Positions 34,132 to 46,017 of a DNA stretch of 64,000 nt are shown here, piece by piece (within the stretch, counting starts at the first letter, position 1; each line of letters opens with the position of its first letter). A program made the translations under genes and the position numbers. Under the pieces are notes generated by a model, which was given only the letters and a program-made list of their open reading frames with translations, was not told the origin of the DNA and did not search any database. Origin of the DNA: Isoetes taiwanensis (Eukaryota > Streptophyta > Lycopodiopsida > Isoetales > Isoetaceae). Where the stretch lies: assembly GCA_021234155.1 (NCBI GenBank), contig JAJEKV010000005.1:6812216-6876215 (forward strand), in the 5' to 3' direction.

Positions 34132-34749
34132 TTTTTTTTATGAAATAGCTTGTGCGTAAAAGGGATCTTTAAATAGGATAAATTGACAGACCGGCATTTA
34201 ATGATATATGCTACGATATCTATATGCTTAGATTGAAGTACCAATCATTGAATATTAAGACAATTAACCAATTTGAGACAGTTGTAAAAAAAGGCTCATT
34301 TGAAATAACAAAATGTAGAAAAGTGAAAATCATACCTTTATTCTTTGTTCTTGGCTGCCAGTTTGGCAATTTCAAGAAGTGTGTCCTTAGTATACTCTAA
34401 GTCATTGCTGCCATAGATTCAGCAATCTTCAAACTATTTGCAGATCGAATAGTCTCTGATTCCATTACCAATTCCAGTTTCTTTGCAGATTCTTCCTTCA
34501 TAAAATACAATTTCTTCACTTCAGCGTCTCCAAAAGTGCTTGCCATTTGTGAAATTCCAAAGCAATGTCTTCATCAATCTGCAACCTAGACTTCTTTCTT
34601 CCAGTAGGCTTTCCACATACTCCAGGTTGATTGCATGTGCAGATCTGGGGCTGGAGGAATTTGTGTTGTTACCTGTTGGAGTTCGATTGTTTGGTATATC
34701 ATGCATTCTAGAGCTTCTTGAATTATCTATGTTGACATTCACTACAAGG

Positions 34750-35275
34750 GATAGTCGACGTCCAACGACGTCGCGACATCGAAGAACGACGGGTCGTCGT
34801 CGAACATCGACAACATCGTCGTTCAACGACGACAACGTCGTTTCGACGTCGTTCAACGACGCCGGCTGGCGATGTCGGATTGGCTGCGTGGCATGGTAAT
34901 CGGGCGCCAAGCCGGCGGCAGCTCGCGTGTCAAAACACGTCACCGGACGTCGTTGAACGGCGTCTCACGAGCCGACGCGGGCACATCCGGCCATGCGTGG
35001 CTTGGCGACAAGCGGGCCGCACGCCACCGTGTTACGCGCCACGTCGACATGGCGCCGTTGAGCGGCGACTAAAAATCGGCGTGACCGGTCGGCCTTGCGG
35101 GTTTGGCGACATGCCGCCGGGCACGCCAAAGTGTCCTGCCACGTCGACATGACGTCGTTAAACGACGCCTAGAATATCTGACGTGGCAGCAGTTTTGCCA
35201 GCGTGGCTGGCATCGTCCGCGCCACGCTATTGTCAGCAGAGCGCCACGTAAGCAACGTCGTTTAACGACGTCATT
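34750..35275. repeat. Left subterminal palindromic repeats of the CACTA element
   Basis: About six variants of CGTCGTTNAACG(A/G)CG lie near 34820, 34848, 34949, 35053, 35152 and 35255, embedded in unusually GC- and CpG-rich DNA. The core GTCGTTTAACGAC is self-complementary. This fits the transposase-binding subterminal repeats known from CACTA elements. Confidence 0.75.
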
Positions 35276-35339
35276 TTTTTGGGAAAAAAAAAAAAAAAAA
35301 AAAGTGAAAAAAAAAAAAAAATTTATACTGACGTCGCTT

Positions 35340-38300
35340 ATCGTTTGGAATGCCAAAATTACCCTATGGACTAAGTTACACGGTCAGTTTTGCAAAAAAA
35401 CGACACACTTACGCCCTACATTGCAGTATTCAACAGCCACCTCCTAGACCACACTCCCGGATCTCGGTTCCCGTATCCGACCGTTGAATCCTTTGTTCAA
35501 GGAACCTGGTCCGAGAAGGTCCAAAAAAATCCAACATCCGTCCGGGAGAACATATCAAACCGCGAAGCGTCCTGCGGGCGACAGCGTAGAAACCAAAGTG
35601 TTTTGTCGTTCGGACATTCGCGGAGGCTTCGAAAATGCCGATCCGACTTTCGCCACATCGTCCGGAATGCCAAAATCACCCTAGGGACCAAGTTATACTG
35701 TCGGTTTTGCAAAAGAAACAAACACTTACACCCCTACATTTAAAGATTCGCCAGACCACCTCCTAGGCCAATTGACTACGACGAGTGTGTTGCACATGAG
35801 ATAGTTTGGCTTCTTCGAGAAGGGGTGGGCTTACGGCCACAAAACTTGGTCCCTAGGGCAATTTCGATGTTCGAGTCCATTGGCGAGAGGCGGATCGCGG
35901 TTCGGAGAGGGAAGTTGCCGTCCGTCGCCCGGGGCCTTTGGGAGAGGAATTTTGGGGCAAAGCCGCCAGGGTGGTTTTAGGGTCCGTGCTCTGGCGTCAA
36001 CACCTCCCTCTACATCAAGACACCGCGGCGCCAAGGTCCTAGTCAAATCGACAAGGATAGAGCCTCCCAAACGCAAAACCCTATGAGTTGCGCCGTGTTC
36101 CCAGCGGGGTTTGCGTTTTGGGTGCCGAAGTTTTGGTCTTTTGCACTGGGGCGTGGCCGATCACATGCAGTTGAGAACGCGAAGCAAGGGGAACCCGACG
36201 GAATGGAGTTTGGACACACTACTCCTCCGTTGTGGCGGTTAGAAGTCAAGGGCCGCTTTTGCAAAAGTAGCAAGACATTCGTAAATTCGTAATTAATACA
36301 TAGTATGCGGACTTAAATTCTGATTTTTTGTCAGCTAGCTTCCTAAGTCATCGCCAACATACAGGCCAACTTTCAAAAATTTTGGATAAGGTTTAGATCA
36401 AATAGTTTGCACTAGAACAGTCCGGGCAGCTTTGTTGTTGGGCGGACCGAAGCGACACACTTGCCCAAGTCAAACAAGGCGGGGACCTTGCAAGGCCTCC
36501 TCATTAGAGGGGAGAGTCCAGAACCCGGGAGGCGAGCCCAAAAAAGCTTCCCAAAGGCAGCCTTTCTGGCGGCGCTCGCCGGGGCGTGACGCTTAAAGAC
36601 CACACTCCGGATCTCGGTTCCGATCCGGCCGCTGAATCCTTTGTTCAAGGAACCTGGTCGAGAAGGTCCAAAAATCCAACATCCGTCCGGAGAACATATC
36701 AAACCACGAAGCGCCCTGCTGGCGGCAACAGAGAGAAACCAAAGTGTTTTGTCGTTCGGACATTGCGGAGGGCTCGAAATGCCGATCCGACTTAAGCCCC
36801 GCGTCGTCCGAATGCCAAAATTACCCTAGGGACCAAGTTATACGGCCGGTTTTGCAAAAAGAAACAAACACTTACGCCCTACATTTGCGGTATTCGCCAG
36901 ACCACCTCCTAGGCCAATTGACTACGAGTGTGTTGCACATGAGATAGTTTGGCGCTTCTTGAGAAGGGGTGGGCTTCGGCCACAAAACTTGGTCCCTAGG
37001 GCAATTTCGGACGTTCGAGTCCATTGGCGAGAGCGGATCACTGGTTCGGGGGGAAGTTGCCCGTCCGGTCGCCCGGGGGCCTTTGGGAGAGGAATTTTGG
37101 GGCAAGCTGCTTAGGGTGGTTTTAGGGTCCGTGCTCTGGCGTCAACACCTCCCTCTACATCAAGACGGCGCCAAGGTCCTAGTCAAATCGACAAGGATAG
37201 AGCCTCAAACGTAAACCCTATGAGTTGCGGGTTCTAGCGGGGTTTGCGTTTTGGGTGCCGAAGGATTTTGGTCTTTTGCACTTGGGGCGTGGCGATCACA
37301 TGCGATTGAGAACGCGAAGCAAGGGGCCCGACGGAATGGAGTTTGGACCTGTACTCCTCCCGTTGTGGCGGTTAGAAGTCAAGGGCCGCTTTTATAAATA
37401 GCAAGACATTCGTAAATTCGTAATTAATGCATAGTACGGACTTAAATTCTGATTTTTTGTCAGCTAGCTTCCTAAGTCATCGCCAACATACAGGCCAACT
37501 TTCAAAATTTTTGGATAAGGTTTGGATCAAATAGTTTGCACTAGAACAGTCCGGGCAGCCTGTTGTTGGGCAGCCGAGCTGACACACTTGCCCAAGTCAA
37601 ACAAGGCCAGGACCTTGCAAGGCCTCCTCATTAGAGGGGAGAGTCCGAACCCCAGGAGGCGAGCCCCAAAAAGCTTCCCAAGGCAGCCTTTCCTGGCGCC
37701 TCGCTGTGGGTCACGCCAAAGACCACACTCCGGATCTCGGTTCCCGTATCCGACCGTTGAATCCTTTGTTCAAGGAACCTGGTCCGAGAAGGTCCAAAAA
37801 AATCCAACATCCGTCCGGGAGAACATATCAAACCGCGAAGCGTCCTGCGGGCGACAGCGTAGAAACCAAAGTGTTTTGTCGTTCGAACATTGCGGAGGCT
37901 CCGAAATGCCGATCCGACTTAAGCCACATCGTCAGGAATGCCAAAATTACCCTAGGGACCAAGTTATACACGGTCGGTTTTGCAAAAGAAACAAACACTT
38001 CGCCCTACATTGCGGTATTCGACCACCCTCTAGGCCAATTGACTACGAGTGTGTTGCACATGAGATAGTTTGGCTTCGAGAAGGGGTGGGCTTCCGCCAC
38101 AAAACTTGGTCCCTAGGGCAATTTCGACGTTCGAGTCCATTGGCGAAGCGGCATCCGCGGTTAGGAGAGGGGAAGTTGCCCGTCCGCCGCCGGGGGCCTT
38201 TGGGAGAGGAATTTTGGGGCAAAAGCCGCCGGGTGGTTTTAGGGTCCGTGCTCCGGCGTCAACACCTCCCTCTACATCAAGACGGGCGCAAAGGTCCTAG

Positions 38301-41300
38301 TCAAATCGACAAGGATAGAGCCTCCGAAACATAAACCCTATGAGTTGCGGGTTCTAGCGGGGGTTTGCGTTTTGGGTGCCGAGTTTTGGTCTTTTGCACT
38401 TGGGGCGTGGCCGATCACATGCGTTGAGAACGCGAAGCAAGGGGAACTGATGGAATGGAGTTTGGACCTGTACTCCTCCGTTGTGGCGGTTAGAAGTCAA
38501 GGGCCGCTTTTTGCATTAGCAAGACATTAAGTAAATTCGTAATTAATGCATAGTGCGGACTTAAATTCTGATTTTTTGTCGGCTAGCTTCCTAAGTCATC
38601 GCCAACATACAGGCCAACTTTCAAAATTTTTGGATAAGGTTTAGATCAAATAGTTTGCACTAGAGCAGTCAGGCAGGCTTTGTTGTTGGGCAGCCGAGTG
38701 ACACACTTGCCCAAGTCAAACAAGGCCAGGACCTTGCAAGGCCTCCTCATTAGAGGGGAGAGTCCAGAACCCGTGAGGCGAGCCCCAAAAAGCTTCCCAA
38801 GGCAGACCTTTCTGGCGGCTCGCCCGGGGGGCGACGCTAAAGACCACACTCCGGATCTCGGTTCCGTGATCAACCGTTGAATCCTTTGTTCAAGGAACCT
38901 GGTCCGAGAAGGTCCAAAAAAATCCAACATCCGTCCAGGAGAACATATCAAACCGCGAAGCGTCCTGCGGGCGACAGCGTAGAAACCAAAGTGTTTTGTC
39001 GTTCGGACATTGCGGAGGCTCAAATGCCGATCCGACTTCGCCACATCGTCGGAATGTCAAAATTACCCTAGGGACCAAGTTATACGGTCGGTTTTGCAAA
39101 AGAAACAAACACTTACGCCCTACATTGCAAAGATTGCAGACCACCTCCTAGGCCAATTGACTACGAGTGTGTTGCACATGAGATAGTTTGGCGCTTCCGA
39201 GAAGGGGTGGGCTTCTGGCCACAAAACTTGGTCCCTAGGGCAATTTCGACATTCTGAGTCCATTGGCAGAGACAGATCACGGTTCCGGAGAGGGGAAGTT
39301 GCCCGTCCGTCGCCAGGGCCTTCGGGAGAGGAATTTTGGGACAAGCTGCTTCCGGGTGGTTTTTAGGGTCCGTGCTCTGGCGTCAACACCTTCCCTCTAC
39401 ATCAAGACACGGCGCAAGGTCCTAGTCAAATCTGACAAGGATAGAGCCTCCGAAACGTAAACCCTATGAGTTGCCAGGTTCTAGCAGGGTTTGCGTTTTG
39501 GGTGCCGAGTTTTGGTCTTTTGCACTTGGGACGTGGCCGATCACATGCAGTTGAGAACGCGAAGCAAGGGGAACTGACGGAATGGAGTTTGGACCTGTAC
39601 TCCTCCCGTTGTGGCAGTTAGAAGTCAAGGGCCGCTTTTGCAGTAGCAAGACATTCGTAAATTCGTAATTAATGCATAGTACGGACTTAAATTCTGATTT
39701 TTTGTCAGCTAGCTTCCTAAGTCATCGCCAACATACAGGCCAACTTTCAAAATTTTTGGATAAGGTTTAGATCAAATAGTTTGCACTAGAACAGTCCGGG
39801 CAGCCTGTTGTTGGGCAGCCGAGCTGACACACTTGCCCAAGTCAAACAAGGCCAGGACCTTGCAAGGCCTCCTCATTAGAGGGGAGAGTCCGAACCCCAG
39901 GAGGCGAGCCCCAAAAAGCTTCCCAAGGCAGCCTTTTCGGCGGCTCCGCCCGGGGCGACGCTAAAGACCACACTCGGGATCTTGGTTCCGTATCCGGCCG
40001 TTGAATTCTTTATTCAAGGAACCTGGTCAGAAGGTCCAAAAAATCCAACATCCGTCCAGGAGAACATATCAAACCGCGAAGCGTCCTGCGGGCGACAGCG
40101 TAGAAACCAAAGTGTTTTGTCGTTCGGACATTGCGGAGGCTCCGAAATGCCGATCCGACTTCGCCACATCGTCCGGAATGCCAAAATTACCCTAGGGACC
40201 AAGTTATACGGTCAGTTTTGCAAAAGAAACAAACACTTACGCCCTACATTGCAGTATTCAGCAGCCACCTCCTAGGCCAATTGACTACGAGTGTGTTGCA
40301 CATGAGATAGTTTGGCGCTTCTTCGAGAAGGGGTGGGCTTCTGGCCACAAAACTTGGTCCCTAGGGCAATTTCGACGTTCTGAGTCCATTGGCAGAGACA
40401 GATCACGGTTCCGGAGAGGGGAAGTTGCCCGTCCGTCGCCAGGGCCTTTGGGAGAGGAATTTTGGGGCAAGCTGCTTCCGGGTGGTTTTTAGGGTCCGTG
40501 CTCTGGCATCAACACCCCCCTCTACATCAAGACACGGCGCAAGGTCCTAGTCAAATCTGACAAGGATAGAGCCTCCGAAACGTAAACCCTATGAGTTGCC
40601 AGGTTCTAGCAGGGTTTGCGTTTTGGGTGCCGAGTTTTGGTCTTTTGCACTTGGGACGTGGCCGATCACATGCAGTTGAGAACGAAGCAAGAGGCCCCGA
40701 CGGAATGGAGTTTGGACTGTACTCCTCCGTTGTGGCGGTTAGAAGTCAAGGGCCGCTTTTAAGTAGCAAGACATTCGTAAATTCGTAATTAATGCATAGT
40801 GCGGACTTAAATTCTGATTTTTTGTCGCCTAGCTTCCTAAGTCATCGCCAACATCTGAGGCCAACCTTCAAAAATTTTGGATAAGGTTTAGATCAAATAG
40901 TTTGCACTAGAACGGTCAGGACGCTTTGTTGGGGGCAGCCGAGCTGGCACACTTGCCCAAGTCAAACAAGGCCGGGACCTTGCAAGGCCTCCTCATTAGA
41001 GGGGAGAGTCCAACCCCGGGAGGCGAGCCCCAAAAAGCTTCCCGAGGCGCCTTTCTGGCGGCTCCGCCGGGGTGCGCTAAAGACCACACTCCCGGGATCT
41101 CGGTTCCGTATCAAGCCCGTTGAATCCTTTGTTCCAGGAACCTGGTCCGAGAAGGTCCAAAAAAATCCAACATCCGTCCGGGAGAACATATCAAACCATG
41201 TAGGCGCCCCTGGCGGCGGCGGTGTAGAAACCAAAGTGTTTTGTCGTTCGGACATTGCGGAGGTTCAAAATGCCGATCCGACTTCGCCACATCGTCGGAA

Positions 41301-41985
41301 TGCCAAAGTTACCCTAGGGACCAAGTTACGCCGGGTCGGTTTTGCAAAAGAAAGAAACACTTACGCCCTACATTGCCGGATTCAAAGCAGCGACCACCTC
41401 CTAGGCCAATTGACTACGAGTGTGTTGCACATGAGATAGTTTGGCGCTTCGAGAAGGGGTGGGCTTCTGGCCACAAAACTTGGTCCCTAGGGCAATGTCG
41501 ACGTTCTGAGTCCATTGGCAGAGACAGATCACGGTTCCGGAGAGGGGAAGTTGCCCGTCCGTCGCCAGGGCCTTCGGGAGAGGACTTTTGGGGCAAGCTG
41601 CTTCCGGGTGGTTTTTAGGGTCCGTGCTCTGGCGTCAACACCCCTCTACGTCAAGACACGGCGCAAGGTCCTAGTCAAATCTGACAAGCATAGAGCCTCC
41701 GAAACGTAAACCCTATGAGTTGCCAGGTTCTAGCAGGGTTTGCGTTTTGGGTGCCGAGTTTTGGTCTTTTGCACTTGGGACGTGGCCAATCACATGCAGT
41801 TGAGAACGCGAAGCAAAAGGCTGCGGAATGGAGTTTGGACTGTACTCCTCCCGTTGTGGCAGTTAGAAGTCAAGGCCCGCTTTTGCAGTAGCAAGACATT
41901 CGTAAATTCGTAATTAATGCATAGTACGGACTTAAATTCTGATTTTTTGTCAGCTAGCATCCTAAGTCATCGCCAACATACAGGC
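35340..41985. repeat. 1.12-kb tandem array (~5.9 copies) inside the CACTA element
   Basis: The landmark TC(A/G)GCTAGCTTCCTAAG or its variant starts at 36331, 37460, 38579, 39705, 40825 and 41950, giving periods of 1129, 1119, 1126, 1120 and 1125 bp. The first unit is partial. Copies differ mainly by many 1-3 base indels. Each unit carries an inverted pair built on ACCCTAGGGACCAAGTT and its complement about 145 bp apart (for example 36811-36840 and 36984-37012). Reading frames of up to 270 codons occur but shift between copies, so the array is read as non-coding. Internal tandem repeats are common in CACTA elements; units this long are less so. Confidence 0.9.
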
Positions 41986-42385
41986 ATGTTGAGATAAACT
42001 ACATCTTCGCATGTTGGTAGGGTATTAGTTCTCATAGCAGGGGACAAAATTAAAAATATATATATATATGTATAAATTAAGTAACAAGCGAACACGTAGC
42101 TACATATACTATTGGTGGAAACCTAACCTTTTAAATCTAACAAAATAAAATTTTAAGATAAACTACATCTTTGCATGTTGGTAAGGTATTAGTTATCGTG
42201 AGCGGTGTAAGGTATTACTAGTTATCATCATCATTATTATATACCTCATAGCTCAACGGATGTACCACAAAACATTGAACATTTTCATGGTGGTATATTT
42301 CATAACTTTAACGGGTGTAGCAAGTCAAATAAATTCCTATCCAGTTAAATAAACCCATGTATCAAGTGTACATGCATTCTATACT

Positions 42386-42427
<42 letters not shown>

Positions 42428-43590
42428 TCAAAAAAGCGTCGTTACAAGCGTCGTTAAACGGCGTTTTTTTGTCGTCGTTTAACGACGTCGACGACCTGTG
42501 ATTTAAATCGAAAACAGGCGGCAATCCCGCCGCTTATTTTCGAGCAAGCAAAGCTTATGGAGGAGCGTTTTTTGAGGCGATTTTCGGCGCGGATCTACTT
42601 TAGGGTCTATTCTAAATGTAAGACAAGCTTCATAAGGTATGTGCACGGATCAACCAACTCGTTTTTTGAATCTAAACTTGTTTTTGGGTAGATTTAGGGC
42701 TTTTTGTATTTGTTGTTTGTTCTTCCTTCAACCTTCATTCTTCTTCTTCCATTCTTGCATCCTTCTTCCATACATATTCTTCCATTCCCTTTGTCATCTT
42801 CTTCTTCGATTCTTCCTCCTCTTATACTACTTTTTCCTCCTCTTATTCAAATTCTTACTCTTAATCCTCCTCTTGCGCTTCATCTTCTTCGTATTCTTCC
42901 TCCCCATTTTCGGGTTCCTCCTCTTCTTCTTAGCCTTTTCTTCTTCGGAATTGACGTCGTTAAAAGACGAGACCCTTCTTCTTTCCAAAATTTTTCCTTA
43001 TTAGTTGTTTTATACTATTTCTTTCTAATCATTGAATTTTTTGTTTTGCATGTACACTCCTAGCAAAATGTGTTCTTCTTGCAAAACAAGTTGGCACCTC
43101 TTCCAGGTAAGGATTTAATTTTTTCAATACGCTAATAAAATACTAATGCTTTATTTAGGTTAAATTGTTATCCAAGAAGGGGACGTCATTGAAACCACCC
43201 CTCCCCCATTGATTTTCCATATTTTTTTTTCCTTTAAGTTGTTTATTTATACTAAGCAAATGCGTTGTTTGTGCAAAACAACTTTGCCACCTTGTACCAG
43301 GTAAGCATTTAATTTTCAATATGCTTAATGTATTGATTAATGTATTTAGCTTAATTTATTGATTAATGTATTTAGCTAAAAAAATTGGGGCTTCATTTAT
43401 TTTTGTATTTTTTTAATATATTTAAGCGACATCATTTAATGACGTTAAAATCTTATATTTCTTTATTGGTTAAATTCATTTTATAGGCTTTAAATTAAAT
43501 GTATTAACTTCATTCATAATAAATGTATTATTATTATTTTTTTCAATTTATAAAAAAAAAAAAAAAAAAAAAAATTTTTAATAATGCGTA
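41986..43590. other. CACTA interior: A-run, palindromes, pyrimidine-rich segment
   Basis: After the array comes AT-rich DNA, a 36-base A-run (42390-42425), a cluster of CGTCGTTNAACGNCG palindromes (42436-42495) and a TTC/TCC-rich stretch (about 42715-42990). Another A-run at about 43552-43574 precedes the right subterminal repeats. Frames at 42639-43063 encode only Phe/Leu/Ser/Pro-rich low-complexity sequence. No transposase signature is seen. Confidence 0.6.
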
Positions 43591-44007
43591 AACAACGTCG
43601 TTAAACGGCGTTGCTTACGCGGGTCGCCACATATCGACGGCGGCCGGCAACGCCGCGGCCGCCGGCCGCCCGTCGGCGTGGAACGCCATTAATGCGTGGC
43701 GTCGTTAAGCGGCGTCAAACACGCGGGCTGCCACGTCGGCTTTCTTCAGCCTTCGCCGCCCGCGCTGGCCGGGCCGGCGTGGCGGCGTCATGCGATGGCG
43801 TCGTTGAACGGCGTCACGCCGTCATTAAGCTTTAAAGGCGCCGCGGTTCGCGGCGGCGTATAGCGGCATAAAGGTCGTTTATCGGCCTTTCCGGGCGTCG
43901 AAATAGGCGTCGTTTATCGGCGTTTTGGCGTCGATCATCGGCGTCTAAGCGGCAATCACGGGCGTCGTAATAGACGCGATAAATAACGGGGCTTTAATTT
44001 TGTAGTG
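43591..44007. repeat. Right subterminal palindromic repeats and terminus of the CACTA element
   Basis: GC-rich block with CGTCGTTAAACGGCG-type words near 43597, 43700 and 43798. Diverged forms follow (GTCGTTTATCGGC near 43873 and 43907, and a GTCGATCATCGGC variant near 43932). The block ends in TTTTGTAGTG at 44007. It mirrors the left end in composition and motif. Confidence 0.75.
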
Positions 44008-44699
44008 ATTGGCGTTGGAATCGGTACTCTCAAAGGATCATCAAAAGCGACATCGGATCAAGCTGTTTTCAGAGGAACCTGTCGAGAAAAAGTTCTTGTG
44101 CAAATCTGCTGCCTCAAAAGCTTCATTCCCAAAGTCTCCATCATCCCCAGCCCCTGGAATGGGGTTATCTGATGTCACTCCGTACTTGACTTCTTCTATT
44201 CTTTCATGCCACTGCCAACTTGAAGGCTCTGAACCCGTATGACTAGAAGCCTCTTTCTCATCCTTGAATTTCGCCTGAAGTTTATCCCATTTGTTCTTCA
44301 GTTGTCTGACTTCCACTAATCCACCAACAATTGGCTGTAATGTCACTAGAATTTCTCTCCACTGCGTATTAAAAAGATTCAGACTACCATTAGTAACCAC
44401 TTTCATCTCATTCAGGAGATTCAGGAAGGTAGAAACACCCTGATCTGTCCATTGGACTGGAGTCTTCCTATTCTTTGTGTCAATTTGCTTGGGATTTTCT
44501 TTTTTTGAACAACAAGAGCCATTGAATTCTCGGACTGAGAAGATTCACTCACAATACTGGCATATGCTTGGATTTCACTGAGAACTCGCTTACATCTCCT
44601 TTCCTTTGGCTCTTTTGTTGTTGGAATTGACTCAGAATTTATCTCGAAGTCCACATTCATTGAAATCTGTCCTGTCATCTTTCAGGTCCTTCTTGGAGC

Positions 44700-45192
44700 C
44701 ATTTTCTCAATGCGAGGAGGTACAAAGGGTTTGCTATTTGCTGGCAAGGCAGATGTAGTTGCCTTAGATATTGAACTTTACAGAATTCAAGCTAAGCAAC
44801 CAAGAAACAATATCTGTTGTAATAGAATTTGATATCAGAACAATGTAAAATTGATTCGAATTAAGTTAATAAGGATTCAACAAACTAAGAAATACCTCTA
44901 GACCGGAAATCAGCAAGGCGGATCGAAGAATTAATGGAACTTCAAGGATTTGCGCAGCATTGAAGACCAAAAAATAGGGGCAAATGGCGCCCCAAAATTT
45001 CGACGAGGGAAAGGTTTCGGTGATGATTTTCAGGCGACAAAATTTTAGGGGGTTATTAAGTTAGTGGTTAATAGAAACGCTCCTAATGGCTGTTAGGGGC
45101 GAATCATCTCGCAAAGTGAGAGTTGGGTTTTTTCACTCTCACCCATCTCTCATAATCTCTCACCTCTCGTATTCTCTCTCACCCTCTCTAAG
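44700..45192. promoter_or_regulatory. Probable 5' flank of the Myb/SANT remnant; CTCTCAC repeats
   Basis: This lies upstream (minus-strand sense) of the Myb/SANT ATG. It contains TCTCACC/CTCTC words (about 45129-45192) typical of plant 5' UTR or promoter pyrimidine patches. No TATA box was singled out. Confidence 0.25.
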
Positions 45193-45194
45193 TA

Positions 45195-45256
45195 ACAAGG
45201 TTTAAAATGAAACGCACTTATTTAAGAAGTGCGTTTGAAAGATTCCCTCAAAAAAA
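45195..45256 (+). repeat. Left terminal inverted repeat
   Basis: It matches the complement of about 49264-49349 with one 27-bp gap. The block TTTAAAATGAAACGCACTTA is identical at both ends. Confidence 0.75.
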
Positions 45257-45697
45257 TTAGAAATTTTTAAAAAGAGCAAAAAAATAGAGGCATTCAAGTT
45301 TTTTGGATATGATTTTTGCAAAGCCGTCATGAAAACAACACTTTTGAAGAAAAATACTCTAAAAGCATAGGACCAAAAAAAAAAAAGAAGCCATTTAGGG
45401 GGGTCAAGCAGAATTTTACGGGAGGCATAGAATTTCCATTGCCAAAATACATGCAATTGAAGTAGGTTGTGTTGCAAAGCGTGCATGAATACTCTCACGG
45501 TAGCAGAACACATCGTTTAGCAGAAATAAATTCTTTAAACTTTTAACAGAGAAGAAAGCATTCGAAGTAAGTATTCATATTAAATAGTGTTACCAAAAGT
45601 TGTTACATAGCACTATCTGTATAAGGTCTTTAAATAACAGGGCATGTCACAGCCAATTTGCAGAGAATGTTTCAAGTAAGAAATAGTCAGGTGCAGC

Positions 45698-45753
45698 GGT
45701 ATAAATTTATACCGACAGGTTGAAATGAAAACCCGTCGGTATAAATTTATACC
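45698..45753. repeat. GGTATAAATTTATACC palindromes, left cluster (2 copies)
   Basis: Perfect 16-bp palindromes at 45698-45713 and 45738-45753, each flanked by a C on at least one side. The word recurs seven more times at 48220-48656 and is specific to this element in the window. Confidence 0.9.
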
Positions 45754-46017
45754 ACAGGTGGTGGGTCCACCCAGTCCACAAGACTCTCATCACCTTGAGA
45801 TTTTGTTTTCCTTGATCTATCATTCTTCTGTATGCATTCCTTCTGTATGCATTTGTTTGATAATTTGAAGTACTTCAGCCTGCTTGTGTTGACCATAAAT
45901 TGTATTGACCATAAATTGTAATAATAGACGTCCAAGTCACAATGTCTTGATGTCAAAAACTAGAGTTGCCTCGTCCAAGCTTGATCTTAACAATTAGCCG
46001 ACATTGTATTTAGCACT

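Larger units (their letters stand above)
34737..44010. mobile_element. CACTA-type DNA transposon (non-autonomous), with 3-bp TSD
   Basis: The element body, 34740-44007, begins CACTACAA and ends TTGTAGTG, the diagnostic termini of the CACTA (En/Spm) superfamily. It is flanked by ATT on both sides (34737-34739 and 44008-44010), the expected 3-bp target duplication. The perfect terminal inverted repeat is only 8 bp. Both ends carry GC-rich subterminal arrays of a CGTCGTTNAACGNCG-like palindrome, as CACTA elements typically do for transposase binding. The interior holds a 1.12-kb tandem array, long A-runs and a pyrimidine-rich region. No transposase was found, so it would need an autonomous partner. 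Confidence 0.85.
34338..44699 (-). pseudogene. Myb/SANT-like DNA-binding protein gene, interrupted by a CACTA transposon
   Basis: The 5' part runs from ATG 44699 (MAPRRT, then a stop) to about 44008. An acidic/basic leader ends in PVQWTDQGVSTFLNLLNE (about 44460-44407), followed by MKVVTNGSLNLFNTQWREIL and LKNKWDKLQAKFKDEK (44406-44260). This is a trihelix-like Myb/SANT domain of the kind shared by plant regulators and PIF/Harbinger accessory proteins. The 3' part resumes at 34736 (NVNIDNSRSS) and ends in a helical tail (DEDIALEFHKWQALLETL, KEESAKKLELVMESETIR, LLEIAKLAAKNKE) with TAA at 34340-34338. The two halves are separated only by the 9,268-bp CACTA element plus one 3-bp duplication. Frameshifts (about 44500, 34600, 34500, 34385) and tandem TGA codons near 44049 show the gene is dead. 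Confidence 0.75.

Noticed and set aside
34521-35447. Several overlapping Arg-rich frames on both strands
   Set aside because: They are produced by CpG-rich palindromic subterminal repeats. All frames are open by composition alone.
37522-38334. 270-codon frame and many similar frames across 35.4-41.7 kb
   Set aside because: They lie in the 1.12-kb tandem array, and the frame is broken or shifted by indels in the neighbouring copies, so there is no selection for coding.
35340-41985. CRISPR-like regular repeat spacing
   Set aside because: Units are over 1 kb and contiguous without spacers, inside a eukaryotic transposon.
42639-43063. Phe/Leu/Ser/Pro-rich frames resembling membrane proteins
   Set aside because: They come from a pyrimidine-rich low-complexity segment of the CACTA interior.
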